Position numbers and translations under genes: made by a program. This document shows positions 44,536-57,674 of a stretch of DNA of 64,000 nt, piece by piece. The notes beneath the pieces were generated by a model, which was given only the letters and a program-made list of their open reading frames with translations, ran no database searches and was not told the DNA's origin. Location of the stretch: NCBI GenBank assembly GCA_019914995.1, contig CM034132.1, positions 3,226,501 through 3,290,500 on the forward strand, in the 5' to 3' direction. Position 1 is the first letter of the stretch. Each line of letters begins with the position of its first letter. This stretch comes from Acanthochlamys bracteata. Its lineage: Eukaryota; Streptophyta; Magnoliopsida; Pandanales; Velloziaceae.

Positions 44536-47500
44536 ATGGAAAGAACAAGAAGAAGAGGATTCACGTCTTTAGTGTTTCAGGTTTTGCTGTTCTTGCTAAG
44601 CATGATGGTGCTGCAGCAGAGTGTCAAAGGAGAACCAACAGAAGACAAACAAGCGCTACTCGACTTCATTAAGAATGTGAGGAAAGGGAAACGAGAGCTC
44701 AACTGGGATAAATCTACGTCAGCATGCACCAACTGGACTGGTGTAACCTGTTCCACCGACCATTCGCGTATCGTGTCCCTCCGCCTACCCGGCGTTGGAT
44801 TTAACGGTCAGATCCCACCTAACACGCTCAGCCGTTTAACGGCGCTACAGATATTATCTCTCCGTTCTAACGGACTTAACGGTCCGTTTCCATCGGACTT
44901 CGTTAATCTAAATTCACTCACCGGACTTCACCTTCAGCTGAACTCGTTTTCCGGTCCGATTCCGGGAGATTTCAGTGTCTGGAAAAAACTCACTGTTCTT
45001 GATCTTTCCTTCAATTCATTCAATGGATCAATTCCTTCTTCGATTTCAAATCTCACTCAGTTAACCGCTCTCAATCTTTCCAACAATTCGTTTTCTGGTG
45101 AGCTTCCGGATCTCGAGCTCCCCCAACTGCAATTTCTGAATGTATCGAACAACAAACTTCAAGGAACTATCCCGAAATCTCTAGGCAGGTTCTCTAATTC
45201 ATCGTTCTCTGGCAACAATCTAACTAGAATTCGGTCGCCAATTTTATCTCCGCCGCCGGTTTCAGTTCCACAAGCTCTCCCGCCAGCTGCTGCTGTTCCG
45301 AATATTGCAAAATCGAAGAAACTGAACGAATCAGTCATTCTAGCAATCGTTATTGGTGCTATTGCTGCTGTCTCGGTAGTATTGGCTATTCTAATGCTAC
45401 TCTGTTGCTTTAGGAGTAAGGATAATTTCAAGATTTCAGGCAAGGCAGGAAAAGGGGAGAGGTCTCCGGAGAAAGCAGTGACTGCGAACCAAGATGCGAA
45501 TAATCGGCTTGTTTTCTTTGAAAGGTGTGACTATGCTTTTGACCTTGAAGACTTGCTTCGGGCTTCTGCAGAGGTGCTTGGGAAGGGTTCGTTTGGGATG
45601 GCTTACAAGGCAGTGCTTGAGGATGCAACAACTGTTGTAGTGAAGAGGTTGAAGGAAGTTGGGGTTGGAAAGAAGGAGTTTGAGCAGCAGATGGAGATAG
45701 TAGGAAGGTTGCATCATGACAATCTAGTGGAGCTCAGGGCTTATTACTACTCCAAGGATGAGAAGCTCATGGTGTATGACTACTATCCCCGTGGGAGCAT
45801 CCATTCCATGTTGCATGGTATGACAATATATCATCTCTTGCCTTATGGTGCTGCTTGTTTTATTTTTTTTGGTTAATTGGTTGTCATGGTTAAGTAACTC
45901 CATGAAATTTGAGTAATGAATTGCTAGTTTGATCGTAATAACTGTGTATATGCTAAGAGGTTGAACTAAATCAACGGTTAAACTTGTTTGATCAGTCGCA
46001 TAGTTTGTTCGCTGATTTTTATTATTATTATTTTTTGTTCTCCAATTTCTATGAATCTTCAGCAGTCAAGTATGTACTCAATTGTGTTTTAGTTTACTAT
46101 CATTGATCTGAGTTCTGTCTCGTATTTCTCCTTAGTTTGCAATTAATTCTTATAATTGTTTGCTAAAGTACTATGTTCTAATTACCAGAAGTTCTTTCTT
46201 TAAAACAAGCATTTTGCTTTGCTGTAAACCTTCACATTTTCTTATCTTGCAATTAGGAAGAGAGACCCTAAACCAAATATCTAGCAAGAAATACATACTA
46301 CTACAGTAGCTTTATATTCATGTTTCAACGTTCTATAGAGCCTATATAAACACCACAAGGAAGAGACATCTTGAAGATACAACTCTAGTGTTTTAGTATA
46401 CTTATCAGCTTTGTCGCTTATAATATTTTTTGCATGGAGCTTCTTCTATTGTCTCTTTGAAGGATCTTTGATATCTTCGAAGGTTGGACCACAGGCATAG
46501 GAATCTCAAGCTTGCCAGTTAATTTTATTCAGATGTTGTTCCTAGTAGTTCAACAATTTTTTCAGCATAGTTTTAACCCCAAGAGAAATGTATTCCTTTA
46601 ATTTTCAGAATAAAAAAAAATTGTGTAGCACCCCTTTATCCAATGGTCTATTGAAAAAGAATCAATTGTGGTTAGGTGCTTCTGTGAACAGGTAAATTTT
46701 TTTTTTTTTTTCAAAAAATTGTTCTTGGTTTTATTATAGCAATAGAGCTTTGGAAACTGAATGATTATCTACGAAGAGCACTAGTTCAAGCTATGCTTCA
46801 ACCGTTTTGCTTCAAAAATGTTAGGTTTTTCTCCTATGGTATTAGATTGTGCATCTTTGTTGCACTTAATAAATGTTTTTGACAAACAAATAATATCTAC
46901 CATGAGAATCCTATAATGGGTGAAACATAAATGCAGATTCATATTTATATATGATTATTTTCATCATTATGGTCTTTCCCTGGTTTTATGACACTTCTTA
47001 TTTAGACTAATATATCCAAAAGCTATACGAGTTTCTTGGACTGTTTTGTTTCATATATAATCTACTCTATACTAGCCATGAACCGATAGCCTGGACATCT
47101 GAACCCTACCTACACATGCTTGTACAAATTCTTTTTGATAAAGATGTTAAAGACAATAGATAAGCCGCTTTGATATAGTGATACTATCATTTGCAACAAC
47201 TTTAGAAGCACTTTAGCCCATAGAACCATATAGGCAATTGTTACCTAAGAAATCATGTACTCCATGGCTGCATTTTTCTCGTCCTCTACAATAAAGAAAT
47301 TCACTCTCTGTACAAGGTAGATTCCAATAATTTCTCATACACCTTCCTCATCTGATTATGTTCCTTTTTGCATTAGGACATCATTTGTGATAGATGGCAT
47401 TCTTGTTTGTTTTGATATGATTTTGTCTTCAGGAAATCTTCAAACTGATAGGCTAAGAGCTTGGCTCTTCGACTAGATATGTATTCTGATCTATTAGGCC

Positions 47501-48096
47501 ACTTCGATCAAATCTTTTGATAGATTTTTCAATGCTACTACCATCTTAATATCCTCTAATCATTCGAGGAAGTCAGAGTCATGTGGTGAAGTTCACATAA
47601 TAGGGGCATCTGGGCACACCTTAGAAATCTTAATTTGTGTTATCAGTCCTGGATGGTAAATTATATATATATATGGGATAGGATGCATGCACTCTCTACC
47701 TTCCATACACTCCACACGCACTCCCTAATAATATTTGGCTAGAGATAACTCAAAATCTAATCGTCACCGTTGGATATGAAGAACTATGAGTTAAAAATAT
47801 ACTGATAAAATTTCAGCCCAATCGGACTTCGATTCGATTTCCATCAGACCTCTTGATCAAATTGACATAAATAGTAAAAATTGACAAAATGTATAATTTC
47901 TTTTTATGTTATCTTAATCAAAATGCCGGATGGAGGTCGAATCACGGTCCGATTGAGTTAAACTTTTGTCAGCATATTTTAAACTCATAATTCTTTATAT
48001 CTAACGGTAAAAATTAGGTTTAGAGGTCTCCTTAGCCAAAAATAGCTAGGGAGTGCGCATGGAGTGTATGGAGTGTAGGGAGTGCATGCATCCTAT

Positions 48097-48142
<46 letters not shown>

Positions 48143-49232
48143 TTGACGTAGATCCTATTTACTCCATGCTCCAATCACCATTCAATGAACATTTTACAAA
48201 CAAAATTTTGGAGCTATATAATTGATTTACATCTACAGGTCACACTTGCAATTGACAAGAGAAAGAATAATTTCCTGATTTATTCTCAGATCATTGCTTT
48301 TAAGTTAAAATTAAAGCATCCCGCCTGAAGTTCATATTTCTGAATGTTTGCCTTTTCCATTTCCTAAATTCTTTTCCTATGACAATTCCAGGATGCTATC
48401 TTGTATCACCAATACTAACTCGACTGGCTCATGCTAGTTGGTTGTTGAAAAAGTTGCTCATTTATTGCACTGTCAACTGAAAATGCGTAGGAAATTGGAC
48501 AACATTGTCACTCAATATTGTGATTGAGGATTTTGCATTAATTTCGTTGTTTCTTATTTGTCTTGCATCATTGCAGGAATGAAACGGGAGTCTCTCGATT
48601 GGGAAACTAGACTGAAAGTAGCCATTGGAGTAGCCAGAGGAATCACTTGCCTCCACTCAGAGAACAATGGGAAGCTTTTACATGGAAACATCAAATCCTC
48701 AAATGTATTTCTCAACAATGAGAACTATGGTTGTGTATCAGATATTGGCCTGACTCCTCTGATGACGGCAGCGCTTCCTGTATCACGAACTGCTGGGTAT
48801 CGAGCTCCTGAAGTGGTTGACACAAGAAAAGTATCTCAAGCTTCTGATGTCTACAGCTTTGGTGTCCTTCTACTTGAACTGCTGACTGGGAGGTCTCCAA
48901 TTCAGATAACTGGTGCTGGCGATCAGGTTATCCATCTAGTGCGATGGGTGCAATCTGTTGTTCGCGAGGAGTGGACAGCAGAGGTGTTTGATGTGGAGCT
49001 GATGAGATATCCTGGCATTGAAGAGGAAATGGTGGAGATGCTCCAGATAGCAATGTCATGTGTGGCAAGGATGCCAGACCAGCGGCCAAAAATGGTGGAT
49101 GTGTTAAGAAGAATTGAGGATGTTAGAAGAATGGATACCGATAACCGGCCATCAACAGAGGTATCTGAGCAGAACACTACAACCCCACCAATGCAACCAG
49201 GAACTGCAGGGTCCTCCTCCTCTCCACAGTAA
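44536..49232 (+). CDS. LRR receptor-like pseudokinase (At4g23740-like, LRR III)
   Basis: A plasma-membrane receptor-like kinase of the 'probable inactive receptor kinase' group. Two exons, 44536-45817 and 48577-49232, join through a phase-1 intron (CATG|GTATGA ... TGCAG|GAATG), giving 645 residues, the usual size. Signal peptide about 1-32; LRR N-cap 36-73 (WTGVTC); about five leucine-rich repeats to 225; proline-rich linker; transmembrane segment about 266-291; kinase domain about 345-615. The glycine loop [11 protein letters not shown] and K370 (VVVKRL) are present. The catalytic HRD is HGN (463-465) and DFG is DIG (483-485), so catalysis is unlikely; the family signals by binding partners. 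The second exon has the conserved GYRAPE and [17 protein letters not shown]. The tail is Ser/Thr/Pro-rich. A long leader with CTT repeats (about 44190-44535) precedes the ATG. Confidence 0.95.
47675..48098. mobile_element. long foldback MITE in the receptor kinase intron
   Basis: A 424-bp inverted-repeat element. The left end, GGGATAGGATGCATGCACTC, and the right end, GAGTGCATGCATCCTATCC, are perfect complements over 19 bp. The symmetry continues through nearly the whole length: ACTCCATACACTCC-type, ACCGTTGGATATGAAGAA / TTCTTTATATCTAACGGT and CAATCGGA / TCCGATTG pairs line up in order toward the centre. The transcript would fold into a single long hairpin. (AT)n lies on both sides, so the target duplication cannot be read. 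No coding capacity. Confidence 0.85.
48098..48141. repeat. AT microsatellite
   Basis: About 20 AT units directly follow the foldback element. A shorter AT run sits at its left end, which suggests insertion into a TA-rich site. Confidence 0.85.
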
Positions 49233-49393
49233 AGTCGTTTCTCAGTCTCCTCTCTCTCCGCCCATAGCTCAGTGTATTATTTTTGTTTTCTAGGTTTATA
49301 ACCGTTTTCCTCTCATACTCGAGCCACAAAAAGGTTGAGCAAGTGTTGTACCGATGTCCTGTTTACAAGAGACTTGAATGTTCGATTAACTAA

Positions 49394-49654
49394 GGGCGTG
49401 TTTACCTAGGGGGTGGAAGTGGAGTTTTGAAGGAAGTAGAGTTTTTAGAAAATATATTTAAAAAATAAAATAAAAAATAAAAAATATTTAATAAAAAATA
49501 AAAATTTATATTAATTATATATTTTTAGTAAGTTTTAAATTTGAATTTTAAAAAAAATTTTATTGATAAAAAAATTTATTTTAATTTTTATATGTATTTA
49601 TGTGAAATTTGAGTTTAAGAGAAGTGGAGTTTAGGGGTGTTGGTAAATACGCTC
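49394..49654. mobile_element. Tourist-like MITE 3' of the receptor kinase gene
   Basis: A 261-bp element with ends GGGCGTGTTTACC and GGTAAATACGCTC (11 of 13 bases complementary), flanked on both sides by TAA (49391-49393 and 49655-49657). The interior is AT-rich. It lies about 160 bp after the stop codon and may be in the 3'UTR. The same 13-base end occurs without a visible partner at 53478. Confidence 0.8.
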
Positions 49655-49657
49655 TAA

Positions 49658-49797
49658 ATATCCTGACGAGTTAAAGCTATATACATCGTTCAACTTTGAT
49701 TGAAATATGAGTTAGTTCATTGTAGCCTCTCTTTGATTGAAATCAATAATCAATTCCTCATTGATGCTTATTATTCTAAATTATGTCATAGATCCAT

Positions 49798-49840
<43 letters not shown>

Positions 49841-50236
49841 TTTTTTTTGTATACCAAATTGTAATTTTATCCCAAAACGACAATTGAATTTCAACTCGCC
49901 TAGAACATTTTGAGGTGCTTTTGATATAAAAATTTTTTAAACAAAAAATATTTTATTTTTTAAAATAATTTTTATTTTTGTATTTAAAATAATAATATAA
50001 ATAAATAATAAACATATTTTATTATATAAAAATTTTTTATATTTTTTAAATTTAAGTATTTATAAAAAATAAATTAAAAAACGTAAGTTGAACAAAAAAA
50101 CTGTTATTTTAGAATGGAATGCCAATCTTTACCTGTACAGTAAGCTCTAAGATGCATCCGGAAACTTCGTGAATCTGATTCAACTTTTGATCTCTGACAA
50201 CTAATTCACTGTTGATCAACCTCTTGTTCATATTGA
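49658..50236. other. spacer with TA and T runs, no gene seen
   Basis: It contains a TA repeat followed by a T-run at about 49800-49848, then an AT-rich block. Nothing coding is seen. Confidence 0.5.
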
Positions 50237-50569
50237 TTGCATAAGAGGGAAACGAAAAACAAGATCCAACAACTCTCACAGGTGAAGATTATTATTAACA
50301 GCTAGGAGAGAATGCAACCAAGATCTCTGAACTCACCAATCAATTAGAGTTAAGGCTTTGATTAGCAACTAAGTACTGGTAACACATTTAAGGAAGAAAA
50401 CAAAACAAGAGTTGATAATGGTTGCATCAGAGGGAAAGGAAAAACAAGATTCAACAACTCTCACAGGTGAAGATTATTATTATTAAGAGCTAGGAGTGAA
50501 TGCATCCAAGATTTCTGAACTCACCAATCAATTAGAGTTAGACTTTGATTAGCAACTAAGTACTGGTAA
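50237..50569. repeat. direct duplication of about 147 bp
   Basis: Two copies (50237-50382 and 50422-50569) are separated by 39 bp. They share CAACAACTCTCACAGGTGAA, CTCACCAATCAATTAGAGTT and GATTAGCAACTAAGTACTGG and differ by a few substitutions and a triplet indel (ATT). It lacks terminal repeats. On the minus strand it could be part of an LTR or exon, but no further match is seen in the window. Confidence 0.85.
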
Positions 50570-53500
50570 AGCATCAGTGTCAGCGGCATCTTTGACCTGT
50601 CTGGCTTACCTAAGCAGCTGCCAGATTTGCGTCGACGACGTTCGTAGAACTACTCATGATAAAAGCATTTGGCAATTACGTATATAGCTAATTGCTCTAT
50701 AAATATAAGAGTAGACAATATAGATGTCTGATAAACTCGTATAAAATCTATACTGATACTTGTTCGACATGCATGAAAGATAAGGGACATCAGATAGATA
50801 GAAGACCCATGAATTCATTCGTACAGAGTTGTCCCGCGTAAACCATTCATCCTCTACATTATCTCATGCAATATCTAATAACAGAAACATTTATGAGTGG
50901 TCATATATATAGCATTCTCTTCTTTTGCAATACTATTTTAGCTAAAAAATTAATAATAATAAATATTCTCTAATTCTTCCCATCTCATCAATAGTACTCA
51001 CTGACAGCTATTCAATGATCCACACAACAACAGTAGAAAAGAACAGATACATTGAATCTTCTTCCAAGACATGAGCGACCTACTAGTTTTCTATTTGGAA
51101 TAAGGTTTTAATTACTTGAGCAGTTATCTGTAAGAACCGAGAAGTAAATGCGTGCTTCAAATACTCATATTTCTTTTTTTCATCACATTTTGAATTTTAA
51201 ATAATTTATATATTTTAATTACATAAAAAATTTAAAATTTTATTTTTACATATGAAATTTTAATTTTAATTTTTTTATTTGTATATTTTTCAATATAATT
51301 ATATTTTTTAATTTTTAACACACCTTTAAAATTATTGAAATACAAATACTGAACTCCATTTTTATTTTATTTTTTAAAAAACTCTATTTTTTAATTTTTA
51401 CTTTTATGAAATTTAATTACGGACATTTAAAATACGGTCTAAATAAGTAAGCTATAAAATTTTCTTTTAAGAGAACAACAAATAAGATGAATTTGTACAC
51501 AATAATAAGATTATGGGTATGTCCCAAAATGCTTATAATACAGATTTTTTAAAAAACAATTATTTCAAACTTATTTGAAAAGTAAATTTAATTTCTTATT
51601 AAAATTTATAGTTAGTAAATTTGTACGATATACCAATTCAATTATATTTATAAATTTTAAAAAAAAATTAATAAAATATTTTCATAATTTATGAGAGTTT
51701 GTTTTTATAGAATGAAAAGTACGATTGCCCTTTGAAGAACAAAATAAGGTGGTCCGTCCATATCCGTATAAGAACAAACTAATGACTTGTTATCTCTTTT
51801 AATAACAAGATGCCATCCTTCTATAATATCATAAAAGAAAAAAAAAATTTTGAAGGGACCATTTTGTTGCTTTTGAAATTAAAGGGAAAAGAAAGAAAAA
51901 AAAGAAAGATAGAGACAAATATGTGTAGAGACTTCTTCTTGGCACTGTTCATATTTAGAATGAAATTGACTGCTACAATAATAATAGAATAATATTTTTT
52001 TTCTGTATTCTGCAAAATGAGAAAATGTTCATAACGGTTATCTAGAAAAAATAAGATATCATTAGCAGTGTTTTTATAATATTTTATAAATATTTTAATT
52101 AAAAAATATAAAAAATATTTTGTAAAATATTATTAATACTATTTTAAATAAAAACATCTTATTTATAAAAAATACTTAAGAAAATTTTTATTTTATAATT
52201 ATTTCTAAACATCTATTAAAAAACTATTTGACAACAGAAGAGATTTTTATTACTTTTTTATTTTACAATGTTTAATATTTTTTATAATATTTTATAAAAT
52301 TTATTTAAAATATAAAAAATTTTATAGCAATTTTTGTATTGATTATTAATTATTTTTTAATATCAAAATAACAAAACTTATTTATTAAAATAAAATAAAA
52401 AATTTATTTTATCTGCAACACTTGAAGTTTATTAGACCAGTTGCCTCCACACAGCAGGTTTTGAGCAAACTGAAAACTAGTGGGAAAAAAAATGTGAAAA
52501 AAGCTGATGAGAATTTCTTTCTTCTCCGACTCTTTATAGTTCTACTTCACACAAATTATATGGTTTAGTATCATGATTATTCTATGATGCTCTAAAAAAT
52601 AAAGGATATTAATCTACCTTTGCAATAAATAAATTTAAAACATGAAAAATTAATTTTAAGAGAAATATAAGTATTTTAATTTGTAAATGTGTTGCTCGTT
52701 ATTTTTTATTGCATTAAGAAAACTTTGCACCTTCTAACATCTCAGAATTGCTGTAACTGTTATAACATCTCAGAATTACTTTTATATATTTTAGTTATTA
52801 TTTTGAAATTCATTTTTATTCTAATCTCGATTCTATTTTCATAAAATTCACTCTAAATTGCGATTCATTTTTATTTCATCCTAAGTTCTATCATTTCAAA
52901 TTTTACTTTTACCAAATATATTTTATTTAAAATTTTTTTTTACAAAATCTGCTTTTTAAAAACTGAAACATGCACCTAAAACGAAAGAGTTAATTGATGC
53001 ATTACTCAAAATCTAGTAAATATCAAAATCGATAATAACTCGATATAATAAATTTTCAAGATGCCACTTTTAGTTATTGTCAAGGTAACAAATTTGGTAT
53101 TACTCCTAATTGCTTGAACCATTAGTTTTCCTAATTCTATTTAACTTATTTCCCAAAAAATTATGTAAGATTCTACTTATTCTTGTTGGTTGTTGTCCTT
53201 GACATATTTAGGAGTCGTTTAGAAATACTTATAAAATAAAATTTTTTTAAAATAAAATATATTTTTTTAAAAAATAAATTTTATTTTTATTTCTAAAAAA
53301 ATAATAAAAATATATAATAAAAAATTTTTATTATGTAGAATTTTTATGTTTTTGAAATTTTTAAATAAATTTTTTATATATTTATAAAATATGTGTTAAA
53401 AATATGAATGGAAAAAAAAAATTTACGTTTCCAAAATGTAATCCCAAACTCACCCGTAGTATTTTCCTATGAGCTAAGGGCGTGTTTACCGAGTATATTA

Positions 53501-54400
53501 ATTGAATTTTAAAAAAAATAATTTTGATATAGAATAGAATTTAATAGGAGATTAATTTGGTATGTATTTTATACTAAAAATAAATTTAGAAGTGAATTTT
53601 TGTAATTTAAAAGTTTGAATTTATAAAACTAACATTTTAGATTAAAACTAATTAAATTTTATGTTTTGCTTATTTAAAGTAATAATTGTGAATATTTGGA
53701 AAATTTTTAAAAATTTGGTATACATGATAAATGGTGACGAAAATTTTATTCTGAATTATGAAAAGTCGGAGACGCAATGGATCAGATAAATTCCTTTAAA
53801 AATAATTTAAAGTTACCAAATATCCCTGAACTTGTTAAAAACTACCTTAGACAGTTCAAAACTAAAATGATGGATTAAAAAATTTATAACTAACTTGAGT
53901 AACGACTAAAAATATCCCTTAATATCATGATTTGCTAGAATTAAGTAATAAAAATAATAGAATGAATTTTAATATAGAATTTAAGTTTCAATTTTGGTCA
54001 CGTAAGTCTTTAAAATACCGGCAACGAGAATTTATATTGAAGAAGAATGTTTTTCTTCAATTTAAACCTTCAGGCAATCTAAGAAAAAATACATACAGTA
54101 CCTATCTAGTATTTAGAGTAAGTATAAACAAATAATACATAGAACTTTTATGTTATGATGATGCAAAAAAGAAGCTTGCATTTGGCGATTACTGCCAATT
54201 ATAGGCACTTTTGTGATAATATCATCTAATAATAATAATCTAAGTAATTTAATCGATTAAATTAAGCTATCTTGTCTAATTAACTAATTAAATCGTGGTT
54301 GCAAATAATCGTAATTAGATTACTGCCGACAAAAATATAAAGCCAGTTAACCAACCATATTTCGCCACGTCACCAAATTTTAGCAACGGCGCGCGTGAAC
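50570..54400. other. AT-rich intergenic region, no gene seen
   Basis: Nearly 4 kb of AT-rich DNA with A/T homopolymers and several probable decayed MITE cores (for example around 51160-51420, 52060-52420 and 53210-53430). At 53478 the end GGGCGTGTTTACC preceded by TAA marks one end of a Tourist-like element; no other end was found. Frames at 51810-52015 come from A/T-rich sequence and are not genes. Confidence 0.5.
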
Positions 54401-54926
54401 TCTCGCATTTTAAGCCCGTTACTTAAAAATCCGTCCCTATCTTCTCCAACTCACTGTCTCTTCCTCTCTCCAGTCTCTGCCTCTTCTTCTTCTTCTTCTA
54501 TATGTTCCTTCAACTCCGGCGGTACACTATACTTTCTCAGATCTCATTAACCTGCTCCGCCAGAACACCTTACCCCTTTCCTTCTCTTTTTCTTCTTCCC
54601 AGCCACAAGCTCAGTTCATGCTGTTGTCGTAGTTTTTTTATTTTTTTTTCTCCTCAATGAGTTTGAGCTAAATAAATACATTGTATTACTGTATCTTCTC
54701 CGCGTTGTTTTTTTATGTTCTAAACGTGGATTGATTCTTTATATTATTGATGTGGAACAGATTCATTTCATTTTCTTGTTGTGATTAAAAGAATCTTTGA
54801 TTTTTGCTACGATTTTTTTTTTTTTTTTTTTTTGGGTTTTCTGAACGCAATCAATTTACATCGGTCTCCACTTCTCCAAATCTTTCTAGATTTTGAAAAC
54901 TGGAGTAGTGAGGATCAAAATCTTCA

Positions 54927-57674
54927 ATGGCAGAGAAACCTGTAAATCCAGCTGCTGCTCCAGTCCTTCAGAAACCGCCGGGTTATCGTGAACCGGCCGC
55001 ACAACAATCAGTGGTGGCTCCGAGACCGTTGCCGCGCAAGGCTCCGCTACCGCCTTCTTTTCGTCAAGTAGGAAAACCTCTCCGGCGTGATAACCGCCGC
55101 CGCTATCGCCATTGTTGTCGGAGATTTTGCTGCTGGCTTATTATAGTTCTTCTAATCTTAGCTGTTGTTCTTGCTGCTGCAATCGGGTTGGCTTACGTTT
55201 GGTTCCGACCTCAATTGCCTTCATTCAAGATTCAATCCATTCAAATTACTAAGTTGAACATCACTAGCAAGTCTTCTGATTCATCGACATATCTGGATTC
55301 TTCAATTTCACTCCGATTGCTTGCTTCGAATCCTAACTCCAAGCTCTCAATCTCCTACTCACAGACAGATTCTACCCTTACCATTCCAGATGATGACGGT
55401 GATATAGCTGCAGGGATTGCGACGGTTCCAGGATTTGTGCAGGGGGAGAAGAACTCCACTGCGGTCAAGTTTGATTATGGAGTTAAAAAAGGGACTTTAC
55501 TGGATGATGCTGTCGGCACTAGGCTGAAAACAAGGTTTAAAAGTGGGGACTTGAAGTTTTACGTTGAGATTAGAACGAAGGTTGGGGTACTTGTTCGCAA
55601 TAAAAGAACTGGGTGGAGAGTGCCAGTCAAGGTCGAATGTGGTGCTGTGACCTTGAAGCAAGTGCGGCAAGGTGGCGCTGTTGTACCCAAATGTGACATC
55701 AATGTCCTCCAATGGTAATTATCTTCTACTTACCTCTATTGTGCATTCTTTTAATTATTTAGTATATTCTGGTCAAATGTTTAGTCACTTATTAGTTTTT
55801 GCTAGCATAGCAGAACATTAAGCAGTTTTGTATGCATTCCGATCTCATAATGCTGCTAGTACTATGGCTGATGTATACCTGATGGGAGATTAGGAGAGCT
55901 TGACTCAAAAGAATGCTGAACGTGCTGTAGTTTGAAACCAAAACAATTGTTTAATTGAAGGACTTTGTTTTATCCTTTATTTGATCTGCTTTTTCTCTTT
56001 GGACTTGATATATAGGCACGTCTAGGTTATGTAACTAGGATTATTTGTTGAATGCTGGATAAAATTGTTCTTTGGTTGTAATGAAGCCTTGCCATCTGTA
56101 CAAAGAAATGGAGTAACAGAATTTCTAGGTGCAACACTGTAGTCTGCTTTATGTTAGCTGTTTGTGAGGGGATACATGTGTGCCTATTGCTGACCAAAGA
56201 ACGAGGATGGTAGTTGAGCAGAGATGGTTAGTGCAATCCAAAGAGGGCAAGTGTTCAAGTTGACATGCATTTCTTTGTCCTAAGTTACAAGGGGTAGGAA
56301 ATCATCCTGATTTCCTTCTGTTATAGACCTTCTCAAATGTTTATTATCTGAGTACATGTTCGACATATGGATTTATTCTTCCTGAAAGTATGCAACTGAT
56401 ACCACTTGGACGTAACTAGTTAAAGTCTTCTTGTAAGAAAAGAGATGAGTTTATTCAGGATTGATATTGGTGTGGATGTATTTTTTCTTCCCAACTCCTA
56501 TGCACATTCCCTTCCCAGTTCCTGATCCAATTGTATCATGTTCTCATCCTTCATTAAAGTAACTAAATGTATAAAAGATATGGTTGCATTAATGCCCTCC
56601 TTTGTAGTTTAGCATTTTGTGCAGCATCTTAGTCAATAGTATACATTTTAAGACATTCTTGACCAGAGGATAGTCACAATTATAGATAATCAATAAGCTG
56701 TTATTGGATGAGGCTCAGCTGCTTTGTGAATATGCAAGTTCCTACCATGAGGACAGGACATACCTAGGATTATCTTTGAGCAAGGGCGTGGATACAATTC
56801 TAAGTGGTAGTGATAGAGAGAGCAAAACAGGTCGAGTTTGAAATGTTAACTATGTTAATCATCAAGCGGTTTTACAAGAGTTACTGGCTTCACCATTTTT
56901 CTGAGTCTTCCTTCCTTTAAATGTACTTCGCTTTGCTGAGTACCAATCTTCTTCGCAAGGTTTACCTTGTTTCTTGACTAGATTAAGCCTCAATGTAGAC
57001 ATCTGAATTCCTTTACCTTAGGATCATAAAATCTTATTATTGCAAGTAAATTGCTTCATGCCATAGCTCTCCATATTTCTCGTTGATTCAACCAACTACT
57101 TTCAAACACTTGAAATCTTTTTGTGCGTTCTTTTCTTTTAATGAATTATTTTCTTTTCGGATTCTCAACATAAATCAATAACACCTTATATGTCATCCAT
57201 CTGCTTGTATTGGTTCCTGTTGATTGCTAGTGCTATTTTATTAGTGTTTAGTGCACAAGTTTCTGTCAACTGTTAGAATGGGAGCAAGTTTGAACCAGTG
57301 GAATTTTATTAAAGATGTTTTCAAACTTTTTCTCGATAGGAAATAAATTGTTGTTAGGCTATTCTTCAGAGAAGAATTCCATGAGCATACCTTTTGTTAT
57401 CTTAAAGTGAATGTTAGAAAGAGCTTGCTTTAATGTTGTTACGGGAATTTAGGTATGCCTGACATGTCATGACTCTGAAAGCAAGGTGAAATGCTCTTTT
57501 CGCTCTAGCCTCTGGCCTAGATTCTGATGAAGATGTTGGACCATACTGTTTCTTTCTATTCTATTTTCCAACTGTCATTTTATATTGATGAATTTAAGTG
57601 TTGTTTGATTTTGATTTCTAGGTATACTTGCTGACTTTTAAAATTTTTCTATTTGTAGGATTAATCTACATTGA
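54927..57674 (+). CDS. NDR1/HIN1-like (NHL) protein with LEA_2 domain
   Basis: A membrane-anchored protein of the NHL/LEA_2 family, members of which act at the plasma membrane in defence and stress responses. Residues 1-60 are Pro/Ala-rich and then strongly basic (RRDNRRRYRHCCRRFCC). A transmembrane segment covers about 70-92 (LIIVLLILAVVLAAAIGL). YVWFRPQLPSF follows, and an LEA_2 domain spans about 115-230 (LRLLASNPNSKLSISY; TVPGFVQGEKNS). Two ends are possible. Unspliced, the frame stops at TAA 55716-55718 (263 residues). If the GT at 55715 is used with the AG at 57658, exon 2 (57659-57674) adds INLH before TGA, giving CDINVLQW|INLH (267 residues). The spliced form is plausible because the region after 57674 looks like a 3'UTR. 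The subgroup is not recognised. Leader 54430-54926 contains CTT repeats. Confidence 0.9.

Larger units (their letters stand above)
45818..48576 (+). other. intron of the receptor pseudokinase gene
   Basis: A 2.76-kb intron in the kinase domain, at the position usual for the family. It contains the foldback element at 47675-48098 and an AT microsatellite. The stretch 46260-47640 is less AT-rich and may be an old insertion read on the minus strand, but no domain could be recognised. Confidence 0.7.

Noticed and set aside
46260..47640. Old retroelement inside the receptor kinase intron
   Set aside because: Composition suggests an insertion, but no LTR, primer site or protein motif could be found on either strand.
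50237..50569. Repeats as a CRISPR array
   Set aside because: Only two copies, 147 bp long, in plant nuclear DNA; spacing and unit size do not fit.
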